From DATBAX01 sp963762965 (GTDB taxonomy: Bacteria > Acidobacteriota > Terriglobia > Terriglobales > Acidobacteriaceae): a stretch of 64,000 nt of DNA. Position numbers and translations under genes: made by a program. The stretch lies in NCBI GenBank assembly GCA_963762965.1, contig CAVXME010000001.1, forward strand, positions 2,418,001 through 2,482,000, given 5' to 3'. A model generated the notes under the pieces. It was not told the DNA's origin. It saw only the letters and a program-made list of their open reading frames with translations, and made no database searches. Shown in pieces: positions 27,390 to 37,485 of the stretch (the stretch's first letter is position 1; every line of letters begins with the position of its first letter).

Positions 27390-27995
27390 CTACTGCTTCG
27401 CCAGTTCGTCGGATAACAACTTGGCTTTGAATGCAAGATTATGGGCGCGTTGCAAATCGCCTGCATCTGCGGAAGTTTTGGACTGTTTCATATATTCCCG
27501 CACCTGCGTCACCATGTCCTGCTGGCCGGAGTTGAGTGGGCGGCCCGCCAGCGTTTTCAGGTTGGACTCCGTCGTGGACAATAACAGGTCGGTGCCCTGA
27601 CGCTGCCGCGCGGCCTGTTCCGCGCTGACGCCTGGAGACAGCTGGACGGTAGGATCAGGAGCACCTCCGTTTTTCACGATCACTTTCGTTGGCCCGTCAG
27701 TGGGCGGCGCTGCCGGTTTCTTTCGGCGACGATGTTTCTTGGGTGCGGCTTTGGAAGCCGCCGTTTTGGCTTTCGGCGGCGCAGCCGGAGGTTGAGTTTG
27801 ATCGGGCGACGGTTCTGTTTTCTGATCGCTTTTCTGATCGCTGGGCTGAACCGGAGCGGGATTCTGCTGAGCGTCAGGAGTAGCAGAATCTTGCAGTGAC
27901 GGGGCCGCCTGGGACATCAAAGCTCGCCCCGCGAGCCAACCACCGGGCGGGTGCACCAGCAGCGAACACACTCCGAGAATCATGGCCAGAGACAT
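27390..27995 (-). CDS. Exported Pro/Lys-rich hypothetical protein
   Basis: The 201-residue product has a hydrophobic N-terminus (signal-like, 1-26), a long Pro/Ala/Lys/Gln linker (about 30-120, including a KKHRRRKKP cluster), and a helical C-terminal 75 residues without named motifs. The tail (QQDMVTQVREYMKQSKTSAD-like) looks conserved and helical. It may be anchored in the envelope with a charged linker crossing the periplasm or cell wall; this is inference from composition. Confidence 0.65.
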   Translation of the reverse strand: MSLAMILGVCSLLVHPPGGWLAGRALMSQAAPSLQDSATPDAQQNPAPVQPSDQKSDQKTEPSPDQTQPPAAPPKAKTAASKAAPKKHRRRKKPAAPPTDGPTKVIVKNGGAPDPTVQLSPGVSAEQAARQRQGTDLLLSTTESNLKTLAGRPLNSGQQDMVTQVREYMKQSKTSADAGDLQRAHNLAFKAKLLSDELAKQ

Positions 27996-28055
27996 AGCAA
28001 CTTCAATACCCGGAAACTCACGGGCGGTAAACCGAATTCTACTGTATCGGCGCCG

Positions 28056-28143
28056 CGTAGGCCCGGACGCCTCGTCTGGGCCGGCGAGCGCAAGCTCGCC
28101 AAAATACCACCTAGCAGGGCAGGTGAGGGCACCCGCCCCTACG
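28056..28143. repeat. CGTAGGCCCGGACGCC-family repeat, copy 2
   Basis: It shares its start and its GGGCACCCGCCCCTACG end with the copy at 26106-26166, and carries an inner GGCGAGCGCAAGCTCGCC hairpin. Confidence 0.6.
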
Positions 28144-28150
28144 TGAGCAT

Positions 28151-30037
28151 CTAGCTCCGGGCCACTGCTTCCTTGAGCGCCACAGATTTGGCTTCCACCA
28201 AGGGCAGACGGAGCCTGAAGATGGTGCCCTTACCCACAGCCGATTCAAAATCCAGCGAACCGTGGTGCCACTGCGCTGTCTGGAACGCGTGGGCCAGCCC
28301 CATGCCGCTGCCATCTTTCTTGGTTGTGAAATACAACTCAAAAACTTTGTCGTGAAGCTCCGTCGGGATGCCGCTGCCCTGGTCGCGAATCTCGGTGACG
28401 ATCACATCGTCCTCGCGCCGTGCGGAGGCGGTCAAAGTTCCCCCCTGCTGCATGGACTGCACTCCATTGAGGACGATATTGAGAATGGCCTGCTTCATCA
28501 AATCGCTGTCCACTTTCACCAGCAACGGCTCGGCGGGGAATTCGCGGACAAGCTTCACCCCATGTTGTCCGGCGTCGGGTGCGGCCAGCGCAAGCACATC
28601 TTCCAGCAACCGGCGCAAATCGGTTTCTTCGAGATGCAGGTCGCGCGGCCGGGTGAAATCCACCAGAATCTGCACCACGCGGTCAAGGCGGTGGATTTCG
28701 CTGTCAATGATGTCCATGTGGCGGCGAGTTTCCGGGTCGGTCTGTTTTAGCTTGGTTTGCAACAATTGCAGGTGCAGAACGATCGCGTTGATGGGGTTCT
28801 TGACCTCATGGGCCACGCCGCGAGTAAGCCGTCCGCTGGCCGACATGCGGCGCGACATTTCAATCTCATCCTCAATCTGCCGCGCCGATTCGGCATCGCG
28901 CATGGTCAACAATGCGCCCAGCGCGCCACTCTGGGAACCTCGTTCCTGAATGAAATCGAGCGAAATCAGTACCTGTTTTCCGTTGGGGGCATCAATTTCC
29001 TGCTGCTCGATGGGGTGCTGTAGTCGAAAAGCGTCCAGCACCACCGAGCCAAGGTTCGACTCAGCGGAAAAGATTTGTTTCACCGTATGACCCAGCAGTT
29101 CGTGCCGCGGGCGTCCGAGAAAAGTTTCCACCGAAGCGCTCACCAGCACGACATGGGAATCTCGCGTGAAAACCATCAGACCGTCCTGAAGATTGGACAT
29201 GATCTGGTCCACATTGCTCTTCAGGGCGGAGAAAATTTCTTTGGCGTCGCGCATCTTGCGTCCGAGGTGCGCAATCTTGAGCGTGACCAGGCCGTATTCA
29301 TCGAGCGTGGCCCCTTCCGCCGCTTCTTCCTCCGGGGCCGCTTCGCTGTCCCCGTAGCTGACATTGTCGAGGCTGCGGGCAATGCGTTCCAGCGGACCCA
29401 GCGCAAGCCGCGAAAGCCCGGCGGCGATCACCAGCGACAGCAGAATGGCGATTCCCGAAAGAATAACCGCATGCTGCAACCAGGGCGTCAGGTCATGTCT
29501 CAAAAACACCGTAGAGATCCCGACCCGAATGCTTCCGAACGGCGCGCCATTCAATTGCAATGGCAGGCGCACTTCGTACACCGTGGGTGGGTTGTAAACC
29601 ATGCGCAGCTTGCGGCGAAATTTGGCCTCCTGGATAGTCTGGAAGCCCGGGCGGTTGGGGACAGGCTTGCCCACCAGGTCAGGATTGCTGTGCAGAATGG
29701 CATTTCCATTCGCATCCACAATGGCCGCGTCCAGCACGGTGGGCCAATTGCCCACCACCGATTCCAGCATGGTATTCAGGTCGCGGTCGGTGCCCAGGTA
29801 ATACACAATTCCCTGGCGGACCGCTTCCGGCTTGTTGGTGTCGACCTTGGTGCTGGTTAAATCGGGTACGGCATTGGTGGCCACATAGGCCAGTTGGGAA
29901 GTGAGGTTATCGGCGGTGTTCCGGGCCGTATTGATACGCTGCTGCAATAATTGTGAAATATAAATGTAGGAAAATGCCGTCACCAGCAGGGCCACCATGA
30001 GCGTGACCGTAAGGACGATTTGGGTTCTTCGCCGCAT
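28151..30037 (-). CDS. Membrane sensor histidine kinase (NtrB/AtoS type)
   Basis: The 628-residue kinase has a membrane helix (8-28), an extracytoplasmic Cache-like sensor region (about 30-185), a second helix (188-208), a HAMP-like region (209-265), a PAS domain (about 272-385), a HisKA domain with H410 in GVAHEVKNP, and an ATPase domain (about 500-615) with NIVLNGVQSM, DQGSGIP and GSGMGLA boxes. It should phosphorylate the sigma-54 activator whose gene ends 3 bp before it. The HEVKNP motif is typical of kinases paired with NtrC-type regulators. Confidence 0.93.
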   Translation of the reverse strand: MRRRTQIVLTVTLMVALLVTAFSYIYISQLLQQRINTARNTADNLTSQLAYVATNAVPDLTSTKVDTNKPEAVRQGIVYYLGTDRDLNTMLESVVGNWPTVLDAAIVDANGNAILHSNPDLVGKPVPNRPGFQTIQEAKFRRKLRMVYNPPTVYEVRLPLQLNGAPFGSIRVGISTVFLRHDLTPWLQHAVILSGIAILLSLVIAAGLSRLALGPLERIARSLDNVSYGDSEAAPEEEAAEGATLDEYGLVTLKIAHLGRKMRDAKEIFSALKSNVDQIMSNLQDGLMVFTRDSHVVLVSASVETFLGRPRHELLGHTVKQIFSAESNLGSVVLDAFRLQHPIEQQEIDAPNGKQVLISLDFIQERGSQSGALGALLTMRDAESARQIEDEIEMSRRMSASGRLTRGVAHEVKNPINAIVLHLQLLQTKLKQTDPETRRHMDIIDSEIHRLDRVVQILVDFTRPRDLHLEETDLRRLLEDVLALAAPDAGQHGVKLVREFPAEPLLVKVDSDLMKQAILNIVLNGVQSMQQGGTLTASARREDDVIVTEIRDQGSGIPTELHDKVFELYFTTKKDGSGMGLAHAFQTAQWHHGSLDFESAVGKGTIFRLRLPLVEAKSVALKEAVARS

Positions 30038-30040
30038 TGG

Positions 30041-31528
<1,488 letters not shown>

Positions 31529-31748
31529 AAGTGTGGAAGTAGGCTCCCGCAAGCATTATTGAGGCTTCTGACATTCGCCGCAAGCAGGAGATCGATCGCG
31601 GTCAGAATCTTCCAAACATACACATTAGGTCGCTGAAATTAGGTATCAATATGAGATTAGGGAGAAGTTGTATTCCACAATCCGAATTCTTCGACTACAT
31701 GTAGCGACCTTAGTTTACTATTTGGCCGGAAAAAGAGTGATCTAGGTG

Positions 31749-31777
31749 TTGGTTTCAATCGTGCTCTTGGTTAGAAT
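31749..31777 (+). promoter_or_regulatory. Candidate sigma-70 promoter for the OmpA-family gene
   Basis: TTGGTT and TAGAAT are separated by 17 bp, giving a transcript leader of about 100 nt. The rest of the 354-bp divergent gap (31529-31882) shows no repeat and no sigma-54 box I could find. Confidence 0.4.
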
Positions 31778-31882
31778 ACACAGTTACGCGGAAATGTCTC
31801 AAAGTCCAAGTCTCTTATGCGGACCCCAGTTTAGCCTAGCAATCTTAAGAGACATCAGCAACCGCGCACCCCGGAGGATTAC

Positions 31883-33685
31883 ATGGCAGCTTTGACGAGG
31901 TTAGGAATCAGAAGTGTGCTGTTGGCTATTTTCGCCCTGATGTTGGCCGCATTTTTCCCTGGCAATGCGCTGGCACAGGATCAAGACACTCCCAAAGTGG
32001 ATCTATTTGTCGGCTATCAATGGCTGCACCCCGGTGGCACAGTGCCGGCTCCTGCCGGAGATCCAAACAATCCACCCTCGTACAAGATCCCGGATGAGGG
32101 CAAAGGTTTCGGTTCCGCCCTCACCTACAACTTCGACCCCCACTGGGGAGCTGAGGCAGATTTTGGCTTCAATTGGGGTGACTCGAATCGGGTGACCACT
32201 TTTTCGGTCGGCCCCAGGTTCATGGTTCGAACCGACAATACAAACTACTTTCTCCACGCCTTATTGGGCTACAACCGTCTTAAAGTTACGGGACTGGACG
32301 GTAACAACGGTTTGGGAGCCATCGTGGGCGGCGGCATGGACTTGAAGTTCTCGCCCACCATTTCTTGGAGACTGTTTGAGGTGGACTACGTATGGTCTCG
32401 CCATAATTATGCCGACGCCGCGTCCCTGGATTTCCCCGATTTGCGGCGCGCGAGCCTCGAGGGCGCGAGACTTCGTACTGGCATTGTTTGGTCCTGGGGA
32501 TATCCCGAAGCGGTCACTCCTGCCGCCAGTTGCTCAGTACAGCCTAGTGAAGTGATGGTCGGCGAGCCGGTCACGGCGACGGTCGCAGCCAGCAATTTCA
32601 ATCCCAAGCACGTTCTGACTTATACCTGGAGTGGCAACGGCGGCAAGCTCACCGGCAAGGACACCACCGCCAGCATCGACACCAATGGGGTCGCCGGGGG
32701 CAGCTACACGGTCTCGGCCCAGGTCACAGATGCCAAGATGAAGAAGAGCGTAGGCGCTACGTGCACTGCTAGTTTCACGGTGAAGGAACCGCCCAAGAAT
32801 CCGCCGACGGTTTCGTTATCGGCCGATCCTTCGACTGTCGAGGTGGGTGGAAAGTCCAGCATTTCCGCCACTTGCACCAGCCCGGACAATGTCTCGGTAT
32901 CCACGGCCAGCTGGTCGGCCAGCGGAGGCAGCGTTTCCGGCAGCGGCAGCACGGCGACTCTGGACACCACCGGCGCTTCGCCTGGATCCATTACCGTAAG
33001 CGCAACCTGCACGGATTCACGTGGTTTGAGCTCCATGGCTTCGACCGCAGTGACCGTGAATGCTCCTCCACCGCCTCCCGCACCGGTTGTGGACAAGGTG
33101 CTGGAAGCCCGGCTGGCATTGCACAGCATTTACTTCGTAACGGCCAAGCCCACGGCGGCAAAGCCCGATGGCGGTCTGGTCCTCAGCCAGCAGAAAACGC
33201 TGATTGCTCTGGCCACCGACTTCAAGAAATATCTTGAAGCCAAGCCCGACGCCCACCTTACCCTCGAAGGGCACGCTGACCACCGCGGTTCGGATGCTTA
33301 CAATCAGGCACTGTCCGAGCGTCGCGTTGCCCGCGTCAAGAGCTTCCTGGTCGAAAATGGTGTTCCAGAAGGGGACATCGAGACCAAGGCTTTTGGCAAA
33401 CAACATAACCTGACCAGCGACGAAGTGAAGCAGTCGGTGGAACAGAATTCCGATCTGACGCCGGAAGAGCGTGGTCGGGCGCTCAGAAACCTGGTGACCA
33501 TCCGGATGGCTAGCAATCGCCGGGTGGACGTTACCCTCAACGCTGCCGGCCAGACTGAGAACTCAGTCCGGCAATACCCGTTCAATGCTGCGGATTCCAT
33601 GACACTGATCGGTGGCAGGGAAGCCGACCGGAAAGCGGCAAAGCCGATGGCAAAAAAGAAGGCAGCCCCAAAGAAGAAGCAGTAG
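31883..33685 (+). CDS. OmpA-family outer-membrane protein with two Ig-like domains
   Basis: The 600-residue product has a signal peptide (1-31), an OmpA-like beta-barrel (about 35-212), two Ig/PKD-like domains (about 213-305 and 306-392, both ending in a VSA-rich strand and a Cys-Thr pair), a proline linker, an OmpA C-terminal peptidoglycan-binding domain (about 405-560) with EGHADHRGSDAYN and LSERR, and a Lys-rich tail. GGAGG precedes the ATG. It probably links the outer membrane to the cell wall while exposing the Ig-like part. It is divergent from the two-component operon. Confidence 0.9.
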   Translation: MAALTRLGIRSVLLAIFALMLAAFFPGNALAQDQDTPKVDLFVGYQWLHPGGTVPAPAGDPNNPPSYKIPDEGKGFGSALTYNFDPHWGAEADFGFNWGDSNRVTTFSVGPRFMVRTDNTNYFLHALLGYNRLKVTGLDGNNGLGAIVGGGMDLKFSPTISWRLFEVDYVWSRHNYADAASLDFPDLRRASLEGARLRTGIVWSWGYPEAVTPAASCSVQPSEVMVGEPVTATVAASNFNPKHVLTYTWSGNGGKLTGKDTTASIDTNGVAGGSYTVSAQVTDAKMKKSVGATCTASFTVKEPPKNPPTVSLSADPSTVEVGGKSSISATCTSPDNVSVSTASWSASGGSVSGSGSTATLDTTGASPGSITVSATCTDSRGLSSMASTAVTVNAPPPPPAPVVDKVLEARLALHSIYFVTAKPTAAKPDGGLVLSQQKTLIALATDFKKYLEAKPDAHLTLEGHADHRGSDAYNQALSERRVARVKSFLVENGVPEGDIETKAFGKQHNLTSDEVKQSVEQNSDLTPEERGRALRNLVTIRMASNRRVDVTLNAAGQTENSVRQYPFNAADSMTLIGGREADRKAAKPMAKKKAAPKKKQ

Positions 33686-33715
33686 AACACGCAGCTTGTA
33701 AGAGTGGTTGATGTA

Positions 33716-33750
33716 GGGAGGAGCGGCCAGTCCGCTCCTCCCTTTTATTT
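33716..33750 (+). terminator. Intrinsic terminator after the OmpA-family gene
   Basis: A perfect 11-bp stem (GGGAGGAGCGG / CCGCTCCTCCC, 5-base loop) is followed by TTTTATTT. Confidence 0.9.
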
Positions 33751-33760
33751 TGGATCGGTG

Positions 33761-35986
33761 TTAATCGCCCATCGGGTCCGTTCCATCGGAAACGCTCGTA
33801 TCATCCGACGCACTCGATCCCAGCAGGCGTGACAGGAATTCTCCCACCCAAATCTGTTTGAGGAAGGGCAAGAAGATACTGCCGATCAACAGAGCGCCCA
33901 GCCAGGAGAAGACTTCCAAAACTTGCTGGCCGCTCGGCGTGCTCGGCTCGGGCGCCGTGACTGGCAAGTGCAGTTGCGAGAGAACGTTCTTCCCGAATGA
34001 GGATGCGGCCTCGTTCACGGTCGAAAATTCCTGGGTCACATCTCCTTCAACCGTTTGCAGCCAAATCGCTGCCAGACCCCAGAGGAAAAGGCAGGCCACA
34101 ACAAATAGAATGCCGGCGCGATAACGCGCGCTGAGCCGCTGCTTTCGTTCCAGCAGAAGCGCGGCTCCAGTCAGGACAAGTGTGACCGAGACCAGCACCA
34201 ACACGTGCTGCAATGTCCCTCGGCGGAGGTGTCCCGGCTTTACCAGAAACCCGAGCGCCATGGGGTGGACGTGATCGATTCCATGGTTAGGGTCATACAC
34301 TTGATGTTTCAATGGGCTGCCCAGCAGGGTCAGCCGGAACGGCGCTTTCGGGGTCTTCCCGCCGCTGGCATGTGAACTGGGAGCGGGGCAGGTTCGCACC
34401 ACTTCCGGTGAACCGAAAATCGCTTCTTGTATTTCACTCTGCTGGTAACGAAGAAGTCGCGCCATGGCGGCTACTCTTGCGGACTGGGTTTGCGCTCCTT
34501 GCTTTCCCGGTCCGGCCAACAAGAAGGTTTGCACGCCCACGGTATAAATGCCCTGGCTCAGAGCGGGATAAGTCGAATGCTGAAAGGAAGTTTCCACATA
34601 GCTGTCGTTTTTACTGCTGGCACTGTCGTCCACCAGCTTTTCGACCAGGGGCCGGTCGATCCCGAGAAGACCGATCTCGGTCTTGTCCATCAGAGCGGAG
34701 ATGGTTGGACTGGTGGCGACCGTGGTGTCAAAAACCGCGTCCAGATCTCCCAGTACGAGTAGTTCAAGGGCCATTTTGTAGGAAATATCGCGCTCCATCA
34801 GTGTTTTGCGGTCCTTTGCACCTGGGGTGTTTCCGGCAAGCAAGGTCTGGAGCACGGCCTCGTCCAATGGCTGGTTCCCTTGCGGCCACCAGATTGTCTT
34901 GCAGGCATCAGCCAGCTCCCGGCTGGCGGAAATGGTGAGCCCGGGCCGCAGGAATGCCACCAGTTTGCTTTTGCCGTTCGTCCTGGGATCGGATGCAAAG
35001 GGAAAGGTCCCGAAGCCGTGTAGCTTCAGAATAGCCTGCACCATCGCGGGACTGAATTGTTTGGGCTGGATGATGGCATCGATTTGATGATTTTTAAGCT
35101 TTTCCAAGCTGGTGGCCACATCCTCAGTAACTTCTACTTCTTCTGAAGTTGTTTTCGTGAGGCCAAGCGCCGCCAGAACTGCGGCCCGGTCCGAACAGCA
35201 TCCTTCCCCAGCCCAGACTTTTTTCTCCGGCAAATCGGCAAAACTGTGAATCGTCATGTCGGGACGGAAAAGAAGTGTGATAGTTCCCGCGCCCTGGGGC
35301 AGGTCCAGAGGCATGGTTTTAATTCCAAGAGAGAGCAGCAATCCGTTCAAGGCCTCAGGAGAGGGCGTTTCGGAATCGATTATTGCGTCCAGCAACATCG
35401 GCTCGTTGGGCAGGTTTTTCCCCAACAGGGCAAAAGCCATCTGGCTGTCCAATGAAATCACTGCGCTTGGCGGATCGGCGGGCAACCCCGCCGCCTGCAA
35501 AACGGCAGAGGCCGAAACCCGGCTGCCGCTGTTCGCTTCACCCATCCAGATTTTCTTGCCTTTGAGCTGGGCCACTGAAGTGAGGTACTGATGGGGCCTG
35601 ACCAGGATGTGAACTTTTTCGGTGAATAGAGGCGCAACAATTTGAATTTGCGGATGCGGCCACTCAAACGGAGGCTCGGCCATCCATGCACGGTGGGCTA
35701 CATCACTCTGTACAAAGGCGAAATCCGCGTTTCCGCGCTCCAGATCGTACACATTCCCCAATGAGCCCTGCGTCAGCAGACAAGTGATCTGGAAGTTCTC
35801 TTGACTGGCAACCTTCATCATTGCTTGGCAGACATTCCAGTAATAGCCACGATCGGCGCCGGCAGCGACCGTTGCGGTGAGAGGAGAATTCGATCCCTGC
35901 GCCGAGCCGTAGCCGCACAGCCATAGCAACGTCGCCGTTAAGAATAAACGGCGCCATCCATCCGTTGTTATGGATCCGGATCGCAT
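33761..35986 (-). CDS. TAXI-type solute-binding protein with triplicated module and C-terminal membrane domain
   Basis: The 741-residue protein (ATG 35986; an upstream TTG at 36034 is possible) has a signal peptide (to about 30) and a TAXI/NMT1-like N-terminal lobe (NVYDLERGNADFAFVQSDVA). Three related modules follow, at about 125-204, 235-307 and 341-421. Each opens with a hydrophobic-Arg-Pro segment (ILVRP, LLFRP, AFLRP), has a central KKIW/KKVW/KTIW strand, and ends in L-D-A or I-D-A (LLDAIID, QIDAIIQ, DLDAVFD). The closing lobe has the TAXI-like STYPALSQGIYTVGVQT. Three membrane segments (594-612, 622-643, 689-713) end the protein. Ordinary TAXI proteins are about 320 residues and free in the periplasm. 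Ligand unknown; TRAP permease genes are absent nearby. Confidence 0.75.
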   Translation of the reverse strand: MRSGSITTDGWRRLFLTATLLWLCGYGSAQGSNSPLTATVAAGADRGYYWNVCQAMMKVASQENFQITCLLTQGSLGNVYDLERGNADFAFVQSDVAHRAWMAEPPFEWPHPQIQIVAPLFTEKVHILVRPHQYLTSVAQLKGKKIWMGEANSGSRVSASAVLQAAGLPADPPSAVISLDSQMAFALLGKNLPNEPMLLDAIIDSETPSPEALNGLLLSLGIKTMPLDLPQGAGTITLLFRPDMTIHSFADLPEKKVWAGEGCCSDRAAVLAALGLTKTTSEEVEVTEDVATSLEKLKNHQIDAIIQPKQFSPAMVQAILKLHGFGTFPFASDPRTNGKSKLVAFLRPGLTISASRELADACKTIWWPQGNQPLDEAVLQTLLAGNTPGAKDRKTLMERDISYKMALELLVLGDLDAVFDTTVATSPTISALMDKTEIGLLGIDRPLVEKLVDDSASSKNDSYVETSFQHSTYPALSQGIYTVGVQTFLLAGPGKQGAQTQSARVAAMARLLRYQQSEIQEAIFGSPEVVRTCPAPSSHASGGKTPKAPFRLTLLGSPLKHQVYDPNHGIDHVHPMALGFLVKPGHLRRGTLQHVLVLVSVTLVLTGAALLLERKQRLSARYRAGILFVVACLFLWGLAAIWLQTVEGDVTQEFSTVNEAASSFGKNVLSQLHLPVTAPEPSTPSGQQVLEVFSWLGALLIGSIFLPFLKQIWVGEFLSRLLGSSASDDTSVSDGTDPMGD

Positions 35987-36291
35987 GCCCTGAAAGTCAC
36001 AATGTTCCCTGGGGTATGTGGCGGAAGCAAGCACGCTAACAACCGGCCATGACGCTGCGGAGCGGCTTCAGCCTGGGGCCTGAACTACTGTAAAACGAAC
36101 GCAATCTATGTAACATTCCCTGCCGCAAAGGGCAAGCAGGAAAGCTTTTTACACCGAGGCAACACCCATCCCGCCATGTTCACATGTCACAACCGTTCGG
36201 TGACGAGTGCCCTTAGCAAGAGCCGCAATGCGGCCTAGACTTCCCAAATGAGGAGCAGGGCAGGACGGCGAATTCTTGTATCGGGCTTCCC

Positions 36292-36330
36292 GATTCGGGA
36301 ATTGAAGGTTGCAGTTATGCTCTTCCCGAA
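36292..36330. promoter_or_regulatory. Palindrome in the divergent TAXI/kinase gap
   Basis: TTCGGGAA and TTCCCGAA are inverted and about 20 bp apart, in the 410-bp gap (35987-36396) between divergent genes. It could be an operator. I see no promoter or repeat element elsewhere in the gap. Confidence 0.35.
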
Positions 36331-36396
36331 TTCGCACTTCTCTATAGTCGCGCCCATTTGTGGCCGATGCTTTCGTTGGACATAGAGGCTTTATCG

Positions 36397-37464
36397 ATGG
36401 ACGGAATGACAAAACTACAGCCGAAGGACGAACCCTCCCTAGATCCCGGGATGCTGAACGCTGCTCTTGAGGCGTTCCCTCTGGGGTTGGCGATTGCGGA
36501 GAAGGGCCGAATTCTCTATGCCAACCGCGGATTTGCACAGAGATTCGGGCTTTCTCAAAAGCTGGACATTGAAGGCCGGCCGGTGGAGGAGTTCGTCCCT
36601 GAGCTCAGTCCCGGCCTGGGGATGCGAGATGCTAGCGGCAAGAACGGTGCCCGCAGCCAGGTGCAAGCATCCGTCGCTGAGTTCAAGGTAAACGGCCGCG
36701 ATCTCCTGATCATAGGCGCTCCCGAGGCGAGTCATGGTGTGGGTTCGGAACAGCAGTCTGAGTCGCACAAGATGGAGGCAATCGGGCGGCTGGTGAGCGG
36801 CGTGGCGCACGATTTCAACAATCTGCTGACTGGAATCATGCTGTACTGCGACTTGCTGCTGGCGGGATTGAAAGACGACCGTTTGCGGCATCACGCGGAA
36901 GAGATCCGCATGGCGGGTGAGCACGGTGCGGCGCTGATCCAGCAATTGATGGCGGTGGCCCGGCGGGAATCGATCGAACCACGATTGTTGTCATGGAACC
37001 AGGCGGTTGGGGACGTGGGAAATCTCCTGGCGCGGTTGCTGGGGGAAAACATCGAACTGGTTACTGACCTCGCCGACGACCTGGCGCTGGTGAAGATGGA
37101 TCCCACCCGCGCCCACCAGATCATTCTTAACCTGGTGTTGAATGCCCGCGACGCCATGCCGCAGGGCGGACGCATCACGCTGAGCACCCGCAATGGACCC
37201 AAATCCAACATTGCATTCGCAGTGACCGACACCGGTCTCGGCATGGACGAGGAAACCCGCAACCATCTGTTCGAACCATTCTTTACCACCAAGAAGCCCG
37301 GCCAGGGCAACGGTCTGGGACTGGCGACGGTTCATGATCTGGTTCAACAGTTGGGCGGAAGCATTGAGGTTGAGAGTGTGCCGGAAAAAGGGTCAACCGT
37401 GGTGGTCCATCTGCCATCCGTCGAAGCAGAAACCGCAATCATTGAAGTTCCCGAAGAGATTTAA
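36397..37464 (+). CDS. Soluble sensor histidine kinase with PAS domain
   Basis: From the ATG at 36397 (GAGG 8 nt upstream) the product has 355 residues: a PAS-like domain (about 15-115), a HisKA domain with H138 in GVAHDFNNLL, and an ATPase domain with NLVLNARDAM, DTGLGMD and GNGLGLATV boxes. The HDFNNLL variant is typical of soluble kinases related to hybrid sensors. No membrane segment, so it senses an internal signal. It is followed by a sigma-54 response regulator after 21 bp. Confidence 0.9.
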   Translation: MDGMTKLQPKDEPSLDPGMLNAALEAFPLGLAIAEKGRILYANRGFAQRFGLSQKLDIEGRPVEEFVPELSPGLGMRDASGKNGARSQVQASVAEFKVNGRDLLIIGAPEASHGVGSEQQSESHKMEAIGRLVSGVAHDFNNLLTGIMLYCDLLLAGLKDDRLRHHAEEIRMAGEHGAALIQQLMAVARRESIEPRLLSWNQAVGDVGNLLARLLGENIELVTDLADDLALVKMDPTRAHQIILNLVLNARDAMPQGGRITLSTRNGPKSNIAFAVTDTGLGMDEETRNHLFEPFFTTKKPGQGNGLGLATVHDLVQQLGGSIEVESVPEKGSTVVVHLPSVEAETAIIEVPEEI

Positions 37465-37485
37465 AAGAAGCCGAGGCAGAAATTT

